Shown one piece after another: positions 45,921 through 57,793 of a DNA stretch of 64,000 bases. A model generated the notes under the pieces. That model ran no database searches, was not told the origin of the DNA, and saw nothing but the letters and a program-made list of their open reading frames with translations. Every line of letters starts with the position of its first letter. The stretch's first letter is position 1. The translations under genes and the position numbers were made by a program. Source of the stretch: Trichoplax adhaerens (taxonomy: Eukaryota; Placozoa; Uniplacotomia; Trichoplacea; Trichoplacidae); the NCBI RefSeq assembly GCF_000150275.1, contig NW_002060947.1:2159740-2223739 (forward strand). Direction: 5' to 3'.

Positions 45921-47025
45921 CGTACAACTGTATCGCATACATCTATATCCTGTTCTACACTATACTACTTTATCTGTTATACGTATATACTGTACATTAC
46001 CCACTGAAGGTTGTGGACAGAAACGCTGACTTGTAAATAAACCCTTCTGCGAAATACGTATTCAACCTAGTATAGACACACCAGATTAACGCTGTAGCGA
46101 AGGATATACAATATTATCGACTGTACAGAATATGAATTCAAATACTGTACGTATAAATTGTTTAATGAACTGATTATAAGCTTACTTATTGCTTTCAAGA
46201 TCCTTGTGCATATCTTGGTTGTAGTATGTAGTATTCACTATGTAGCGATAAGAGATGAGCTTAGCGATGCAATAATAATAAATGAGTGATAGAGTTCGCA
46301 AATCAAATACACAGTTATCTATCTACATAATCGTATACAAGGATTACATAGTTTTCTAGTTTTCTGCACATTGGGTCAATCTAATGGCGATGATTAGTAA
46401 TTAGTATGATGCTTTTATCACATGTACTGTACTGCAAGCAGCTTGCAGTTCTATGCAATGATTGTTTTATCGTGTAATATCTTCAGTCCAACAAATACAT
46501 CATTAATAATCAATGAATTAATTTAGTTTGTAATTACCGCAAAGTTACTACAGTACATGATTCTACATATACAAGTAGACTACAGTAGCTATAGTAACAA
46601 CATTTGCTCGAGGTGTCATCGGCATATCTTATTAAATTGAATGCTGTATATGAAAGTTCACTATTGTATCTTATACCTTATAACTGTACGAAAGAGATTA
46701 TGATATTCAGACAGCAGACTCAGGGACATTTATCTACTGTAACTATAAAACTAATTTATATAATTGTTTATATTGAATCAAAGCATAATATATGTATATG
46801 TCAAGAATACTTTCTTCATCTGCTAGATATAAGCTGAGCGAATAGTTGTATTCGAGTATACGAGTGTAAATGTGGTACAGTATTATAATATGTTGTGTTA
46901 TTTCGTACAAAGTAAATGCTTACTTCTACCTACAAATGGCAATCGTAAATGTAAATAATGAACGTACCGTATGACTTGGTTATATTGTTCCAATATTTAG
47001 GATATCTATAGACAATCATGAAGAG

Positions 47026-48759
47026 ATGCATAATTCTGGCAAAGACTACATGACAAAATGTTTATCATCTTCTCGAAAACGTTATCAATACTTTCAGAGA
47101 TTAATAAAATTCCGTGAGATGGACTTCGAATTTGCAATGTGGCAGATGTTATATCTATGCGTATCCCCACGCAAAGTGTTAGTGAAATTGAATAGCTTTA
47201 AGCTTGGGTTATTATCTGCAGTAAAAATAAAAATATAATTACTTTCTAGCTATGTATGATTATTTAAATAGCTAACGTAAGTGCTTTTTTGTTATACAGC
47301 TATCGCAATTTCCATTATCGCCATCGTAAGTATAATAAGCCAGATTAAGAGAGCTGTTGTGGTATCATATGTATGATGGTATACAGTAGCTAAATATATG
47401 TATAAAATTAATTTCGTTTCCTTACTAAAGAAATCGTAATATTGTTCTAACTGTATTCTTTAGTATCCCAGAGATTTAAATCGTAGTACACTTTATATAA
47501 CATCAGCTAGAGTTTCATCTGATTTGCTAAATAGCACAGTACATTATTACGCGTAAATCCTAATGCACGCACACGACAGGAGATATTACTGATTCATTAG
47601 ATTTATTAGTGATAAAACGGCATCTGTTATGAGTTTTCTGACCGTAACCGCCTTTCCACTTGACATCGGAAAAATTGCAGAAACAAAGCATCAATGGGCG
47701 AGGGATGATCCTGCATTTTTAGTTCTTTTAGCAATGGCGCTTTGCAGTAAGTTATACGCTGAAAAATCATATGTAGTTTATTTATTGTATCATACTTTTC
47801 GTAACAATTGATACGATGAACGAGCGAAGTTATTAGAACTTCAGATTAAATTTTGAAAATATCAAATCGGCTAAATTACTATAAGGTCTTACATGTATTA
47901 TTTTTTATAACAGTTTCTTCCATTGGATTTGCTATTGTGTTAAAGCTTAATGTCTTGGCATTTGTAAAATTTCTATTTTGGGTCATATTTATCGACTGTA
48001 TTGGTGTTGGGCTTGCTATCGGAACTTTACTTTGGTAAGTACAACTAAGCGATGCTAGTGACTGCTTCATCAAAGCGTTTTTATACACTTTGCGAAATTT
48101 CTACACGTTTGATATACAAAATATTAGTACGAATCTCACGATTCACAAATTATGGCAGGTTTATCACAAACAAGTATCTCAAAGAAAAGCAATCGCATGG
48201 AAGTGAGCAATCTGTAGAATGGCTTTATTCATTTGATGTCCACCTGAATGCATTTTTCCCGTTATTAATTGTCCTTCATGTTGTTCAGATGATCTTTATG
48301 CCTGGTAAAGACTGTGTAATATAACTTACTGTTTGTTTAATTAACTAATTATTTTAATTATAATCATTAGTTACTTCTTTATGTCTATATCTTGTTACTT
48401 ATTCCTATATCTTCTTATGAACAGTCATCATTGATCAACCGTACTTCATATCGTGCCTTATTGGGAACTCGTTATGGCTAATTGCTTTAATTTATTATAA
48501 TTACGTAACGTTTCTAGGATACAGTGGTAAGTGTCTGCTTTGCATGTAGCTAAATCTTTCTATCTACGCGTATATCAATAATTTAATTGGTATTAACTGG
48601 GATAATTGTATCGAATCTCTAGCATTGCCGTTTTTAAAGAATACAGTGGTAATCTTGTATCCCGTACTGGCTTTTATCTTAATTTATATCTTTTCATTAA
48701 TTTTTGGATGGAATATTGGAAAAAGTGTCATGACTTTTTACAGGTATCGTATATTATAG
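47026..48759 (+). CDS. UNC50: UNC50, Golgi/ER multi-pass membrane protein, 7 exons
   Basis: UNC50 (GMH1 family) is a Golgi-resident membrane protein involved in trafficking, including nicotinic receptor assembly in nematodes and ARF-GEF recruitment in yeast. Exons are 47026-47177, 47300-47325, 47681-47746, 47914-48034, 48159-48304, 48425-48526 and 48623-48759 (TAG), giving 249 aa in frame (human 259). The conserved block MDFEFAMWQMLYL follows a variable basic N-terminus. Then come YRNFHYR, QWARDDPAFLVLL, IDCIGVGLAIGTLLW, SFDVHLNAFFPLL, ISCLIGNSLWLIA, VTFLGYSALPFLKNT and a final YPVLAFILIYIF segment. About five hydrophobic helices are visible. The frame is open upstream of the chosen ATG, so an earlier start on a 5' exon cannot be excluded. 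Confidence 0.94.
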
Positions 48760-49591
48760 TATTAAATACTTAATTAACATTGATTAACAACTTTGATTAA
48801 CTGTAAATGGGATGAGATTCTTCATCAGATGTTGTGCAGTTGTTCTACGCTGTATGATTGAAAGAAGTTAATTAAATCTCTTTTAGAATTCACATGTTGT
48901 AAATACGAGTACTACCGAAGAGGAAATTTCGCTGTAAAATATATACTTTATAAACAGTATATATATATTTAAGTAGATGTACAACATTGCACACAAATGT
49001 ATCTATCTAGAGAGAAAAAATGATCAAGTCGCATTGTATTGACGTGCCATCGAATAATTTGAAATCTGAAGCTTTACATTGCTAACTATTTTCGTTGTCG
49101 AACTTAATGTTGTATACGAACTTTTCTCTATTATATTTCTAACTTTGAAAAATGTAATGGCTCAGGATAGATTGTACTTTAATGTACGTATCATGAAGAA
49201 TAAAACTGGAAATTGACGCAATACCGATTTAAATATAATTACTGATAATGCCATCACAATGTTCAACTTTGGTGTTATAACTTAGCGTTTGATACTTTAT
49301 TTAACTTTATGCTAACAGCAGCTGGTACGCCAGACATCATCTAAAATATATTTAACGAGCATTAGGATTTATAAAATTATCAAGAATTACGCAAGAAATG
49401 ATTAATAAAATAATCAAGAACTTTGCAATCAGTGATCAATATAGTTATCAAAAACTGTGCATAGTCATAGCAACACTATTAAGAACTGTGCAATCAAATA
49501 TTTGCTGGTATTCCGAATGAAGATATGGGACATTTTCGGAATATTCTTCGGGTTTTTTGAGCCGCGTAAGTTTGTAAAATAATTAATAAAT
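48760..49591. other. Intergenic region between convergent UNC50 and carbonic anhydrase
   Basis: AT-rich 3' flanks of both genes. No other coding block or repeat is recognised. Confidence 0.5.
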
Positions 49592-52045
49592 TCATTCGAA
49601 TGTTGTCCTAATTTCACGACCATGTAGTGCCTGGACTGGTCTGAAGTTGTTAACCATTTCTCCACCTTCATGACATTCCAGGCTGCGGATTTCAAGTAGC
49701 TAGAAAGTAATTGATAACATTATCGTCTCAAAATTCCTTAGTAAAAAGAAACAAGCATGATTTATATCATTCAAATCATGTTATACCTGTTCTTCAGAAA
49801 TTTCAATTGGGTGGCGAAGCATAATCCAAGTTACATTTTCGGTACATGGTGGAGTTGTTAATGAGCCTGGATATGTCCAATAATCGCAGAGATCTGATAG
49901 TAAAGCCGGATTATATCAATACACATCAAATGGATAATTAAAAAGAACATACTGCTATAGAAAATTAATTTTGTTACTCAACATTGATAAAGCAAATACG
50001 GAACGCTGTAACAAGATTGTTATTTCCATGATATATTGTAATGAGAAAGTAAGAGTATATGCTGTACCTTCTCTATCTGGCAAAATATCAATAGGGTGAA
50101 TAACATCAATGGTGACCGGTTTACTTTCCTGTCAGGGGATCGGAATGATAACAAATATCTTTAGAACTTGACGGCAAATATCAGCTTAATAATTAAAATA
50201 TCGTACCGCACTGCGTATATGACACAGTTCAGAGGTTACATTTTTTAATTGGTAGTTTTCTTTTCCAACCTAAATTTAAAAGGTAGTAGATTTCATTTCA
50301 GGATAGAAGTTAAAGAATTTTTAATGATAAGATACTGTATAATATAACATGCTATCTTCAATACAAGTAAATGCAGTAACTGACGTACTAATTCCAATGC
50401 ATCTTGCTACAAAGATTAACAAATTTACATTCTTTTAGCTACTATTGAATCTATAGCATTTATCAACGGTTTTTAATAGTTACAGTTGCAAAAATTCCAA
50501 CAACTGCTAATCCGTCCGGAGATTTGGTTGCCTCTGCAGCGTCTTTATACAGCGTTTTGTTCCAGTGTACGAAATGTATCTAAAAAGATATTTACGATGA
50601 AGCGATAACAGAATGTCAACATAAGTTGATACATGATCAGTCAAGGAATAAAAAACATTCTACAATAGCAACAGAATGTATACTCGTATTTTTTAATAGC
50701 TAATAAATAAGGTATACATGAAAAATATTTAACAATAGTAATAGAATGTTTATATATTTTGTAATGCTATTAAATAAGGTATACATAAAAGATATTCAAC
50801 AATAACAACAGAATGTTTACATTTCGTAATCACTCTCAGAAAACAGTAATACGAGATCTATTGTTCATAAATTTTAACGAAATCTGGCATTTAAGAGTAT
50901 AGTTTTACGTCTTCTGGTTTAAATCATAAAGGCTCGAGCTGTATAAAAAAATACTTTAGATATGTATGGTTATGGCTATATAATTGACTTTTAAATTATG
51001 AACATGTCCTATACAGATGTGGATAGTGAGTGTCACATTAATTGAATTAACAAGTTGCAATTCTGATTGTGACAAAGACACTCCCGTACACAATCTAACT
51101 AGTAACTGCAAGTCTTCTGCAATTTAGATCATGGACAGTTTATCAAACTATGTATATTCGTGCATCAGTTATACAATACATACGAAAATTAATGCAGGGC
51201 CGACTTAATGTAGAATTTGAAAGAGTTAAAGGCTAGTTATGGTACAAATACCATTCATTTGCAATGATAGATAAGTTACCTCCATAGGAAATGGAGTATG
51301 ATCGACATCATGCTCAGATCCATGATCATTATCGTCACCCCAATGGGCATGAAATTGTACCAATTCGTACTCGTGTTCTCCCAATGGTCCTCCTCGGATA
51401 ACTATATGAAATAAACACGATATGTCTAATGAATTAATATCATACAGCATGATAGTTCTTTTTATGCTACCGTCTAATTACGGACAAAAATTCATTTAAT
51501 TTATGGCAATTTAACTTAAGTCAAAGAATTGAATGCCTTAAATTTGATATTAGCAACAATTATAACAATTACGAAGCCGAGCAATATCAATCACGTAATG
51601 TTCATAGGTTGTTTACAATTATTTTTACTAACCGCAATTTTTTCCAGTAGAAACCATGAAACTATGGCCTGTGTTGGATAATTCGCCTTTCTCACAGCAA
51701 ACATAGTCGATATCTAACGGACGCTCGACCAGTTTGTGATCAAATACTTCTTCGCTAGTATCGAGGTTAATTGGTGATTGGCGATTTCCACTTGCAGATG
51801 GGTAAGTTTTATACCAACTATCTAGACATAGCCACAAAAAAGAAATTACAAGAAATAAGAGTGTTCATTCGAATTGATCAGTAAGTATAACATAAAAGAT
51901 GTCTTCTTCAGTAATGTTGATTGATTGAATAAAATAGTAGACTGCTAATATATTTGATGCTTAAAAAATTAAATAATCAAGAAATTCAAGGTATTAGTAG
52001 TTGTTATACTATATGCATACTTGGGTCTTCGTAATTCCAAGACAT
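49592..52045 (-). CDS. Alpha-carbonic anhydrase, cytosolic type, 8 exons
   Basis: Catalyses reversible hydration of CO2 to bicarbonate with a zinc ion. Exons are 52021-52045, 51633-51821, 51280-51401, 50484-50579, 50207-50269, 50068-50128, 49787-49893 and 49592-49699 (TGA), giving 256 aa in frame (human CA2 is 260). N-terminal [11 protein letters not shown] matches the family. NTGHSF provides the proton-shuttle His (about residue 61, CA2 His64). The zinc ligands are FHAHW (His89 and His91) and IHFVHW (His114). GSEH keeps the Glu equivalent to Glu106, and YPGSLTTPP keeps the Thr199 gate. C-terminal [12 protein letters not shown] is typical. No signal peptide or C-terminal anchor is seen, so a cytosolic enzyme is inferred. 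All catalytic residues are present. Confidence 0.94.
50640..50830. repeat. Short tandem duplication in a carbonic anhydrase intron
   Basis: AATAAGGTATACAT recurs 68 bp apart (GGTATACAT at about 50711 and 50779), each followed by a related AACAATA...ACAGAATGT segment. A further ACAATAGCAACAGAATGT copy lies at about 50660. It is intronic, between the exons ending at 50579 and starting at 51280. Confidence 0.65.
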
Positions 52046-54365
52046 GATAAAGATTGATAGTACACAAAAAGAGATGCAAAGGAAATATGAAGAAATGTTA
52101 CGAAGAATGAAACAGATTAATATCTTGCAACAATTCGTTCTTTCTCACTCCAAAGTACTGGTATATATAGCAAGGCTCACAATTGTACGTACCGTATGTT
52201 GCATTATTTCATTCCTTTATTCACGCTATCTACTTGATAACATATGTAGTAATTAAATTAGCTAGTAGCGGTGAGATGGATTATTTATCATATATTATTG
52301 ATTGGAAGTAATTACACAGTTACATATGTTCGTTATCTTGATGACGCCTTTATTGTCAACATTTTCTATACGTATACATCCTCCAAATTTAATTTCGATC
52401 TGTAAAAGTCTATACCGTAGTAATAGTTGAAATCACATAAGCGATACGAAAGAAGATTACTATTGTTTGAATAAAGGATCTACTATTTACAAATAGTAAC
52501 TGTGACGTAAAATGCTGATACCACGAATGAATTTATTGACAGTACAATCATCGACAAGATTGTACGGTCGTAAATTCATTCTGTAATCACTTTCAGTAAG
52601 GTATGTGTTGATTTAATCGTACAGTTAATTATACCAGTACAGTTATCGTTGAGTTGTGAAAAGAACGTAGCCGACATTTGTAGACTAGACAATTCAATTA
52701 GCTGTACACTCATTAAATACATAGAAACATATTGCGCTTAATCCGATAAATGTGTCGATAGTGTGCTCATTGCCATTTGAAAATGATTCACTCTTCACCT
52801 GAGTTAAAATCTAATTATAAGAAACTTCATCAAAATCGTGGTATAAAAGCAACGAATTATAATAGCTTGAAATGAGTTTGGACCCTCCCTTGACTATACA
52901 GTACTCAGATATTGCTTGTTGCTAAACGCCTATATTGATATCAGTTTGAATAACAATTTCCATCGAGTTCGAACTTGTACGTTACAAATAGAATGCAAAT
53001 TAATTAATTAATTAATTACGAAAGAATGCTATGAGCATAGGAGCATAGGTTATAAGATGGTTTTTGTACGTTAACCTTAATATCTTTTTTTCTGTTGATA
53101 AGTTAACTAGGAATGTATTGATAGCTAATGTTATACAATACTTTTATCCTAATTATCGTATGGTATATATCTTAACATACTGTATTTTATAATGTTATCT
53201 ACGTAGTACAGTGCATTATTAATCTACGGACGTTTACGTACAGTACTGTAGCCAAGTCAAAATTTTCTTGGCCTAGTTTATATACAGTAAAGTTAGTAAG
53301 ATTTAAAATGAAATTTATTGGAAAACTAGTAACAATATAGTAATGCTTATCCAGTCAGCATTCACTGTACTGTACAGTAGCTGTCATCGTATCTTAACTG
53401 TTTACCAACCTACCTTTGATGCAGCATATGCTGCCAGAAGGATATCGATATTCATTTACGTGTATAGTAGTAAGAACTGCTAAGAATACTATACGAGTAT
53501 CGCTGTGTTGTTGTGCGTACTAGTTTGCTAGGTAAATACAGTAGTAATTGTTATCATAGTTCCAATATCCAAGATAGTCTTTAATAAAAGAATTATTTAT
53601 AGACAAGCTTTTGCATGCGATTAGGAGATTAGGCGTAGAAGACGAACCCGCCACGATCTCATGTGCATAGCTGCAGAAGTACATAGCATGTAGTCGTAAT
53701 GATAGTTGTACGGTACAGTATATTCAATCTAATTTACTAATTGAGAATGAGTTTCCAATTTTTAAATTTATGAATGCATGATCAATTTGCTATGGTCAGT
53801 CTGGTCTGCACGCCTTTTGTTCGCACACTGTGTACTAGTGTGGTCGATAATGAACACATTGGCAAGTGAGTGCCTGTTGTTGAAGACCGGACTTCATAAG
53901 TTGAGATGGACAACTGCACACTTTTATTTTTTGAAGGGGATGATTTGGAGAAGGAGGGAGCGAGGGGTCTATGATGTGTGGCTGAAGTATGGCATGATTA
54001 TATGCCTATATGATTAGTCACGTAATAATATAAAAGTAAAAAGTTGCTATTGATCAATTTCTGCTTAGCAAAGAATACGAGATACCGCGGTGATCAACTT
54101 ACTTAGTAGCATAAGTGGAATAGAACATAATTTAATGGTACGTAGAATTATGATGTCAGTATATTATCGAAAACATCAATCTGTGATTCGTTAATCTTTT
54201 GATAACACTGCTGTTAGATTTGATATTTATGCAAATTCAATATATCAAAACTATCGGAAAGAATAGAGTTTTATTTGGATTGCAATCGTATAAGTAATAC
54301 AACATTATCGTGATTTCCAAGAATTCTTCAACGGTAGACTGGGAACAATACATGCGCGTATATTC

Positions 54366-54454
54366 TAGGTAGTACTGTAGATGTGCAAACCTGCAAACCT
54401 GCAAACAGGTCCAGTGGACAGGTTTGCAGGTTTGCACATCTACAGTACTACCTA
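54366..54454. repeat. Perfect 36-bp inverted repeat with 17-nt loop
   Basis: Arm 54366-54401 is the exact reverse complement of 54419-54454; the loop is 54402-54418. The arms contain TGCAAACCTGCAAACCTG and its complement, plus a GTAGTACTGTAGATG end. A transcript would fold into an uninterrupted 36-bp hairpin. It could be a recent foldback insertion, a miniature transposon or a small-RNA precursor. Confidence 0.9.
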
Positions 54455-54688
54455 AAATGTCCAGTAATGATGATGCCTGGCCTACAATCTACTCTATAAC
54501 AGTTGGCCACAGCCTTGTCAAAATAGCATTTTGCAAAATTGCATAAGTTCAAGAATTCGATATAAATTCGTTGTTACTGTGTTTACTTGACTCTAAAAGT
54601 AACAAATATTAAATTACTGTACTATTAATCATTCATGGTGTTTACATGAGTAAATACAAATGTCTCCGAACTAGTGTAAACTTTACTA

Positions 54689-54864
54689 AAATGATGTCGC
54701 TCTTCCTTAGTTCCTTTCAGCTGGTGCATTTAGCATTCAGGGACTTCTAAGAATTTTCTCTCAAAGGTAGCAATTAAAATTAGAAGTCCCTGGTCATACT
54801 ATACTTGAAGCTGGAAGGAATGAAACGTCGAAAGTCGAAAGGTAACGAAGGGTAACATCATTTC
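54689..54864. repeat. MITE-like imperfect palindrome, about 176 bp
   Basis: Nested inverted matches share one centre. CAGGGACTTCTA (54738-54749) pairs with TAGAAGTCCCTG (54781-54792). TTCCTTTCAGCT (54711-54722) pairs with AGCTGGAAGGAA (54809-54820) with one mismatch. AAATGATGT (from 54689) pairs with ACATCATTT near 54856-54864. There is no ORF inside, as in a non-autonomous foldback element. Confidence 0.75.
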
Positions 54865-54907
54865 GTAAGACAATAATTATAGTTGATTGCCAATAGTCAG
54901 TAGGCCG

Positions 54908-54973
54908 TTCAGATTTAAATTTGATGTTGAGAGGTTTCAGTATGAAATTCTGAACATCAAGTTAAAATCTGAA
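54908..54973. repeat. Imperfect palindrome, about 66 bp
   Basis: TTCAGATTTAAATTTGATGTT on the left is mirrored by AACATCAAGTTAAAATCTGAA on the right, with few mismatches and a loop of about 25 nt. It lies directly between the MITE-like element and a GTAC-rich cluster. Confidence 0.75.
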
Positions 54974-55007
54974 GGTCCAATTACTCCAATAGTCAGTCAC
55001 TGCAGAG

Positions 55008-55190
55008 TACAGTACTGTACAGTACTGTACACGTAAACTACAGTACTGTACAGTAAAGTAATATACTGTACACTGTACTATTGTATATTGTTGTACAGAC
55101 GTACGTGCAGACGGCACAGAGCACTGTTTCTCTCTTTGGTAAGGCAGACAGACGGGACTCCAGTACTCCTACTGTACTGTACAGTGTACG
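55008..55190. repeat. GTAC-rich palindromic cluster
   Basis: Contains GAGTACAGTACTGTACAG and CAGTACTGTACACG near 55010-55035, AGTACTGTACAGTAAAG near 55041, ACTGTACACTGTACTATTG near 55065, and TACTGTACTGTACAGTG near 55171. The SPCS3 start codon is at 55256, so the cluster overlaps the probable promoter or 5' UTR. Confidence 0.65.
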
Positions 55191-55255
55191 GTAAGCTAAG
55201 GGCAACTTCATGCTTCGACCCTTCTAATCCACTTCTTCCTCGCTACGACCGCAAC

Positions 55256-57793
55256 ATGTATTCCATAACACAGCGTGCCACAGCACTTTTCACTTTTGCA
55301 TGCACTGTGCTAGCTGTAATGACATTTTTATGCTTTTTATCAGTTCTCAATAAGGATAAATCGGTAAAGGTGCAGTTGGATGTAAAAGATGTAGCAGTGT
55401 AAGTGAGATTGAGATTCTATTTTGATGCTATGTGATAAAATCATTTGGAGAAAAAAACGTTTTATTAGATGCTTGATAATACTATACTATTGCATTAGAC
55501 TGGAAGTACGGTACGGTAGACAGTACTGCAAATTGTATTAGTCAATTATGTAGAAAATGTCAAACGATTGGATAGTACGATGATCGCTAATAGATTAGTA
55601 CTCGGTTTAAAACACTAATAGCTTGTATTAACTGTAAAGAAATGCTTGAATTGTTTATTGATCCATAATGGCAGTCTAGATAATAGAATTGTGATATTGG
55701 ATGCAAATAATCATCAACTTTGCCCTACTACTATCCCAAGTAATAGCGATAATATATTGTTCTCCATCAGTCAAGTTAACATCTTCTTTTGGATTGTCTT
55801 TTATTAATGGTTTCGAAAAATGTCTAAAGTCAGCGTGGGTATGATCCTTCTACTGTGACAGGAAGATGCGACAGGGCGTTTGTAAGCTTCTCGATCAAGG
55901 CAGATATCCTTTTTCATGTTGACCTAGCTGTGTGAGAGATACACATACATTTTAAGTTTAAAATTAGTTATACTATGGATAGAAGTAATCGTCATTCGTT
56001 GACTAAACCTACTATACAAAATATCGTTAGTAGATAGTTCAACATTGGCTAATCAAATCAATTCTGTACGACTTTTACAATTATTTTCAACCCAGGCACG
56101 CTTAAGTATTTTTATCCAGGCACATCATAACGCCAGCATTATACGTGTATAATATAAATGAATTATCTTGCTGGCCATCTACTTAAAGTTAACAATACAG
56201 TACATGAAATAGTGTAGGCAAAATATACTCTACAGGCTGCAGCAGCACGCATATACTGTACTCTACGTACATGTCTATCATGGAATCTTATTGTACCAGG
56301 TAATACGTTACACAAGCATAGTTTTATCTTTTCTGGCACATCTATTGGATAATATACTGTAGTACATCGATTAGCGTAGGCTAAATATGCGATGCAACAG
56401 GATACCTTTTGCGTCACAGACTTTTGTTTTTATCCAGATAGTGCAGTAGACAAGTACAGTATCATTTTTCTGATATGCAGAAGTGACATTATAATGTCAT
56501 GGACTTACAAAAAATGAAAAGTTCATGATGATATACTGATTAATGTAGACTAAATATATGTGGAGACGGTAGACCTTATACGCGTATATCTAGAAATCAT
56601 GAACAAAATAGTTTAAATTTGAATCAACTTCATATAATACTATGCTGTGTGATGTGATCGTACCCTATCATCAAATGTTAGGAATATGATGATTAAAAGA
56701 AAGAATCTATCAATATTTTGTCACCAGAGTAGGATTTACTGTTAACGAATTAGAAAATAAGTTCTATTTCAACTATTAATCTGCATTTTGCCTTAACACC
56801 TTTTACATTTTACTCCGTTATTTAATTGGAACACTAAACAACTATTTATTTACCTCACAGCGGAATATAAAACGGATCGAAATGTGAGTATTTATATCGA
56901 TGTTAACAGCGCCAACATCTTTATTGCATTATTCAACTCGGTGGTTAAATACGCTGGCTGCCGTAATATGTTGCTTGCAAATAGATGACGTTGTACATCG
57001 TATCTTTCTAGTATTTTTACAGTGTTACTTTATGAAAATACAATCTATGCTATTGAAAAAGTTATAATGTTCGCAAACGCCATACTACTGTACCAGCTAT
57101 TGTAATATAGCACTCTCTAAATAGTAGAAAGAAAAGTTATTGTAGCTATAAAGCAGTAGAATAAAACCTGAGTGATAGCTGACAGATTTTGTGGGGTTGC
57201 CTCTACAATTACGTTTAACAATGATTTTGTATCGTCACTGTAAACTGTTGATCTTTGACTAACTTTTTAGACATGTTGCTTGACAGAATTTTATATTTTT
57301 ATACCGCAATAGCCGTTAAATCAAATCGTACTATGGGATCGTATAATGCTTAAAGGTCATGATCCAAGACTAATCGTCACCGATGTTCCAGAATATGTCT
57401 TTACAGATGATGGTCATGGCTTAAAGTAAGACCCATTCTAATAGATTAACCTACCGTGTCATATATTGCATTGGCTGTCATAGTCATTCTACTGTATATA
57501 GTGTTTGTATGCATATGATATTTAATGTACTTATATATATTATACAGAATAACGTAATATTACTTACCTATCATATATACTGCACAACAGTAGAGATAGA
57601 GTTAGACACAGTACGTACTATGTAGTTACAATTGCTGATATATCATTGATTTGCTATTTCTAGGGGCCATAAGAATGTAACATTACGTCTATCCTGGAAT
57701 ATCATTCCGATTGCAGGGCTATTACCTAGAATTGATAGTGGGCACTATAGCTTTGCAATGCCGAATGAATACTTAAAAAGGCGGTCATACTAA
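55256..57793 (+). CDS. SPCS3: SPCS3 (SPC22/23), signal peptidase complex subunit 3
   Basis: A single-pass ER membrane subunit of the complex that removes signal peptides. Identified exons are 55256-55398, 55862-55903, 56807-56883, 57313-57425 and 57664-57793 (TAA). The N-terminus has the usual membrane helix (about residues 9-31, FTFACTVLAVMTFLCFLSV) followed by NKDKSVKVQLDV. Later blocks are FVSFSIKADFTPLFNWNTKQ, YLTAEYKT, NQIVLWDRIML, DDGHGLKGHKNVTLRLSWN and IPIAGLLP, in the family order. Exon 1 ends in phase 2 but the 42-nt exon needs phase 1, so one small exon of about 30 nt (the human KNVEDFTG region) is missing from my model between 55399 and 55861. The intron after the 42-nt exon is of AT-AC type. 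An upstream in-frame ATG at 55088 exists but would add sequence unlike the family. Confidence 0.9.
55904..56806 (+). other. U12-type AT-AC intron in SPCS3
   Basis: The intron begins ATATCCTTT (55904-55912), the minor-spliceosome AT-AC donor consensus. It ends with a branch-site match CCTTAAC (56791-56797) and an AC acceptor at 56805-56806, about 10 nt beyond the branch adenosine. Joining 55903 to 56807 reads FSIKADFTPLFNWN, matching the SPCS3 family. No AG acceptor is available: an in-frame TAA (56794-56796) precedes the exon and no AG lies between it and the conserved codons. Confidence 0.93.

Larger units (their letters stand above)
44543..47025. other. Divergent intergenic region between TSR1 and UNC50
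   Basis: Shared 5' flank of two head-to-head genes. It holds a GTAC-rich cluster (44690-44960) and a 96-bp-period duplication (45727-45920). Non-coding first exons could lie here; none can be fixed from sequence alone. Confidence 0.5.
52046..55255. other. Divergent intergenic region between carbonic anhydrase and SPCS3
   Basis: No conserved coding block. Palindromic elements concentrate in the last kilobase and are listed separately. A short TTAA-type microsatellite lies at about 52999-53018, and an isolated ACTGTACTGTACAGTAG at about 53365. The ORF at 53778-54017 shows no family motif. Confidence 0.5.

Noticed and set aside
54237-54437. 66-aa minus-strand Cys-rich ORF
   Set aside because: Its N-terminal part is read from the hairpin repeat, so the repeated CKPVHW/CLQVCR look is an artefact of the inverted repeat.
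55088-55255. 56-aa N-terminal extension of SPCS3 from an upstream in-frame ATG
   Set aside because: It crosses a GTAC repeat and would put extra residues before a membrane anchor that is N-terminal in the family; the ATG at 55256 fits human length.
56751-56806. Conventional GT-AG acceptor for the SPCS3 exon at 56807
   Set aside because: An in-frame TAA at 56794-56796 precedes the exon, and no AG lies between it and the conserved codons.
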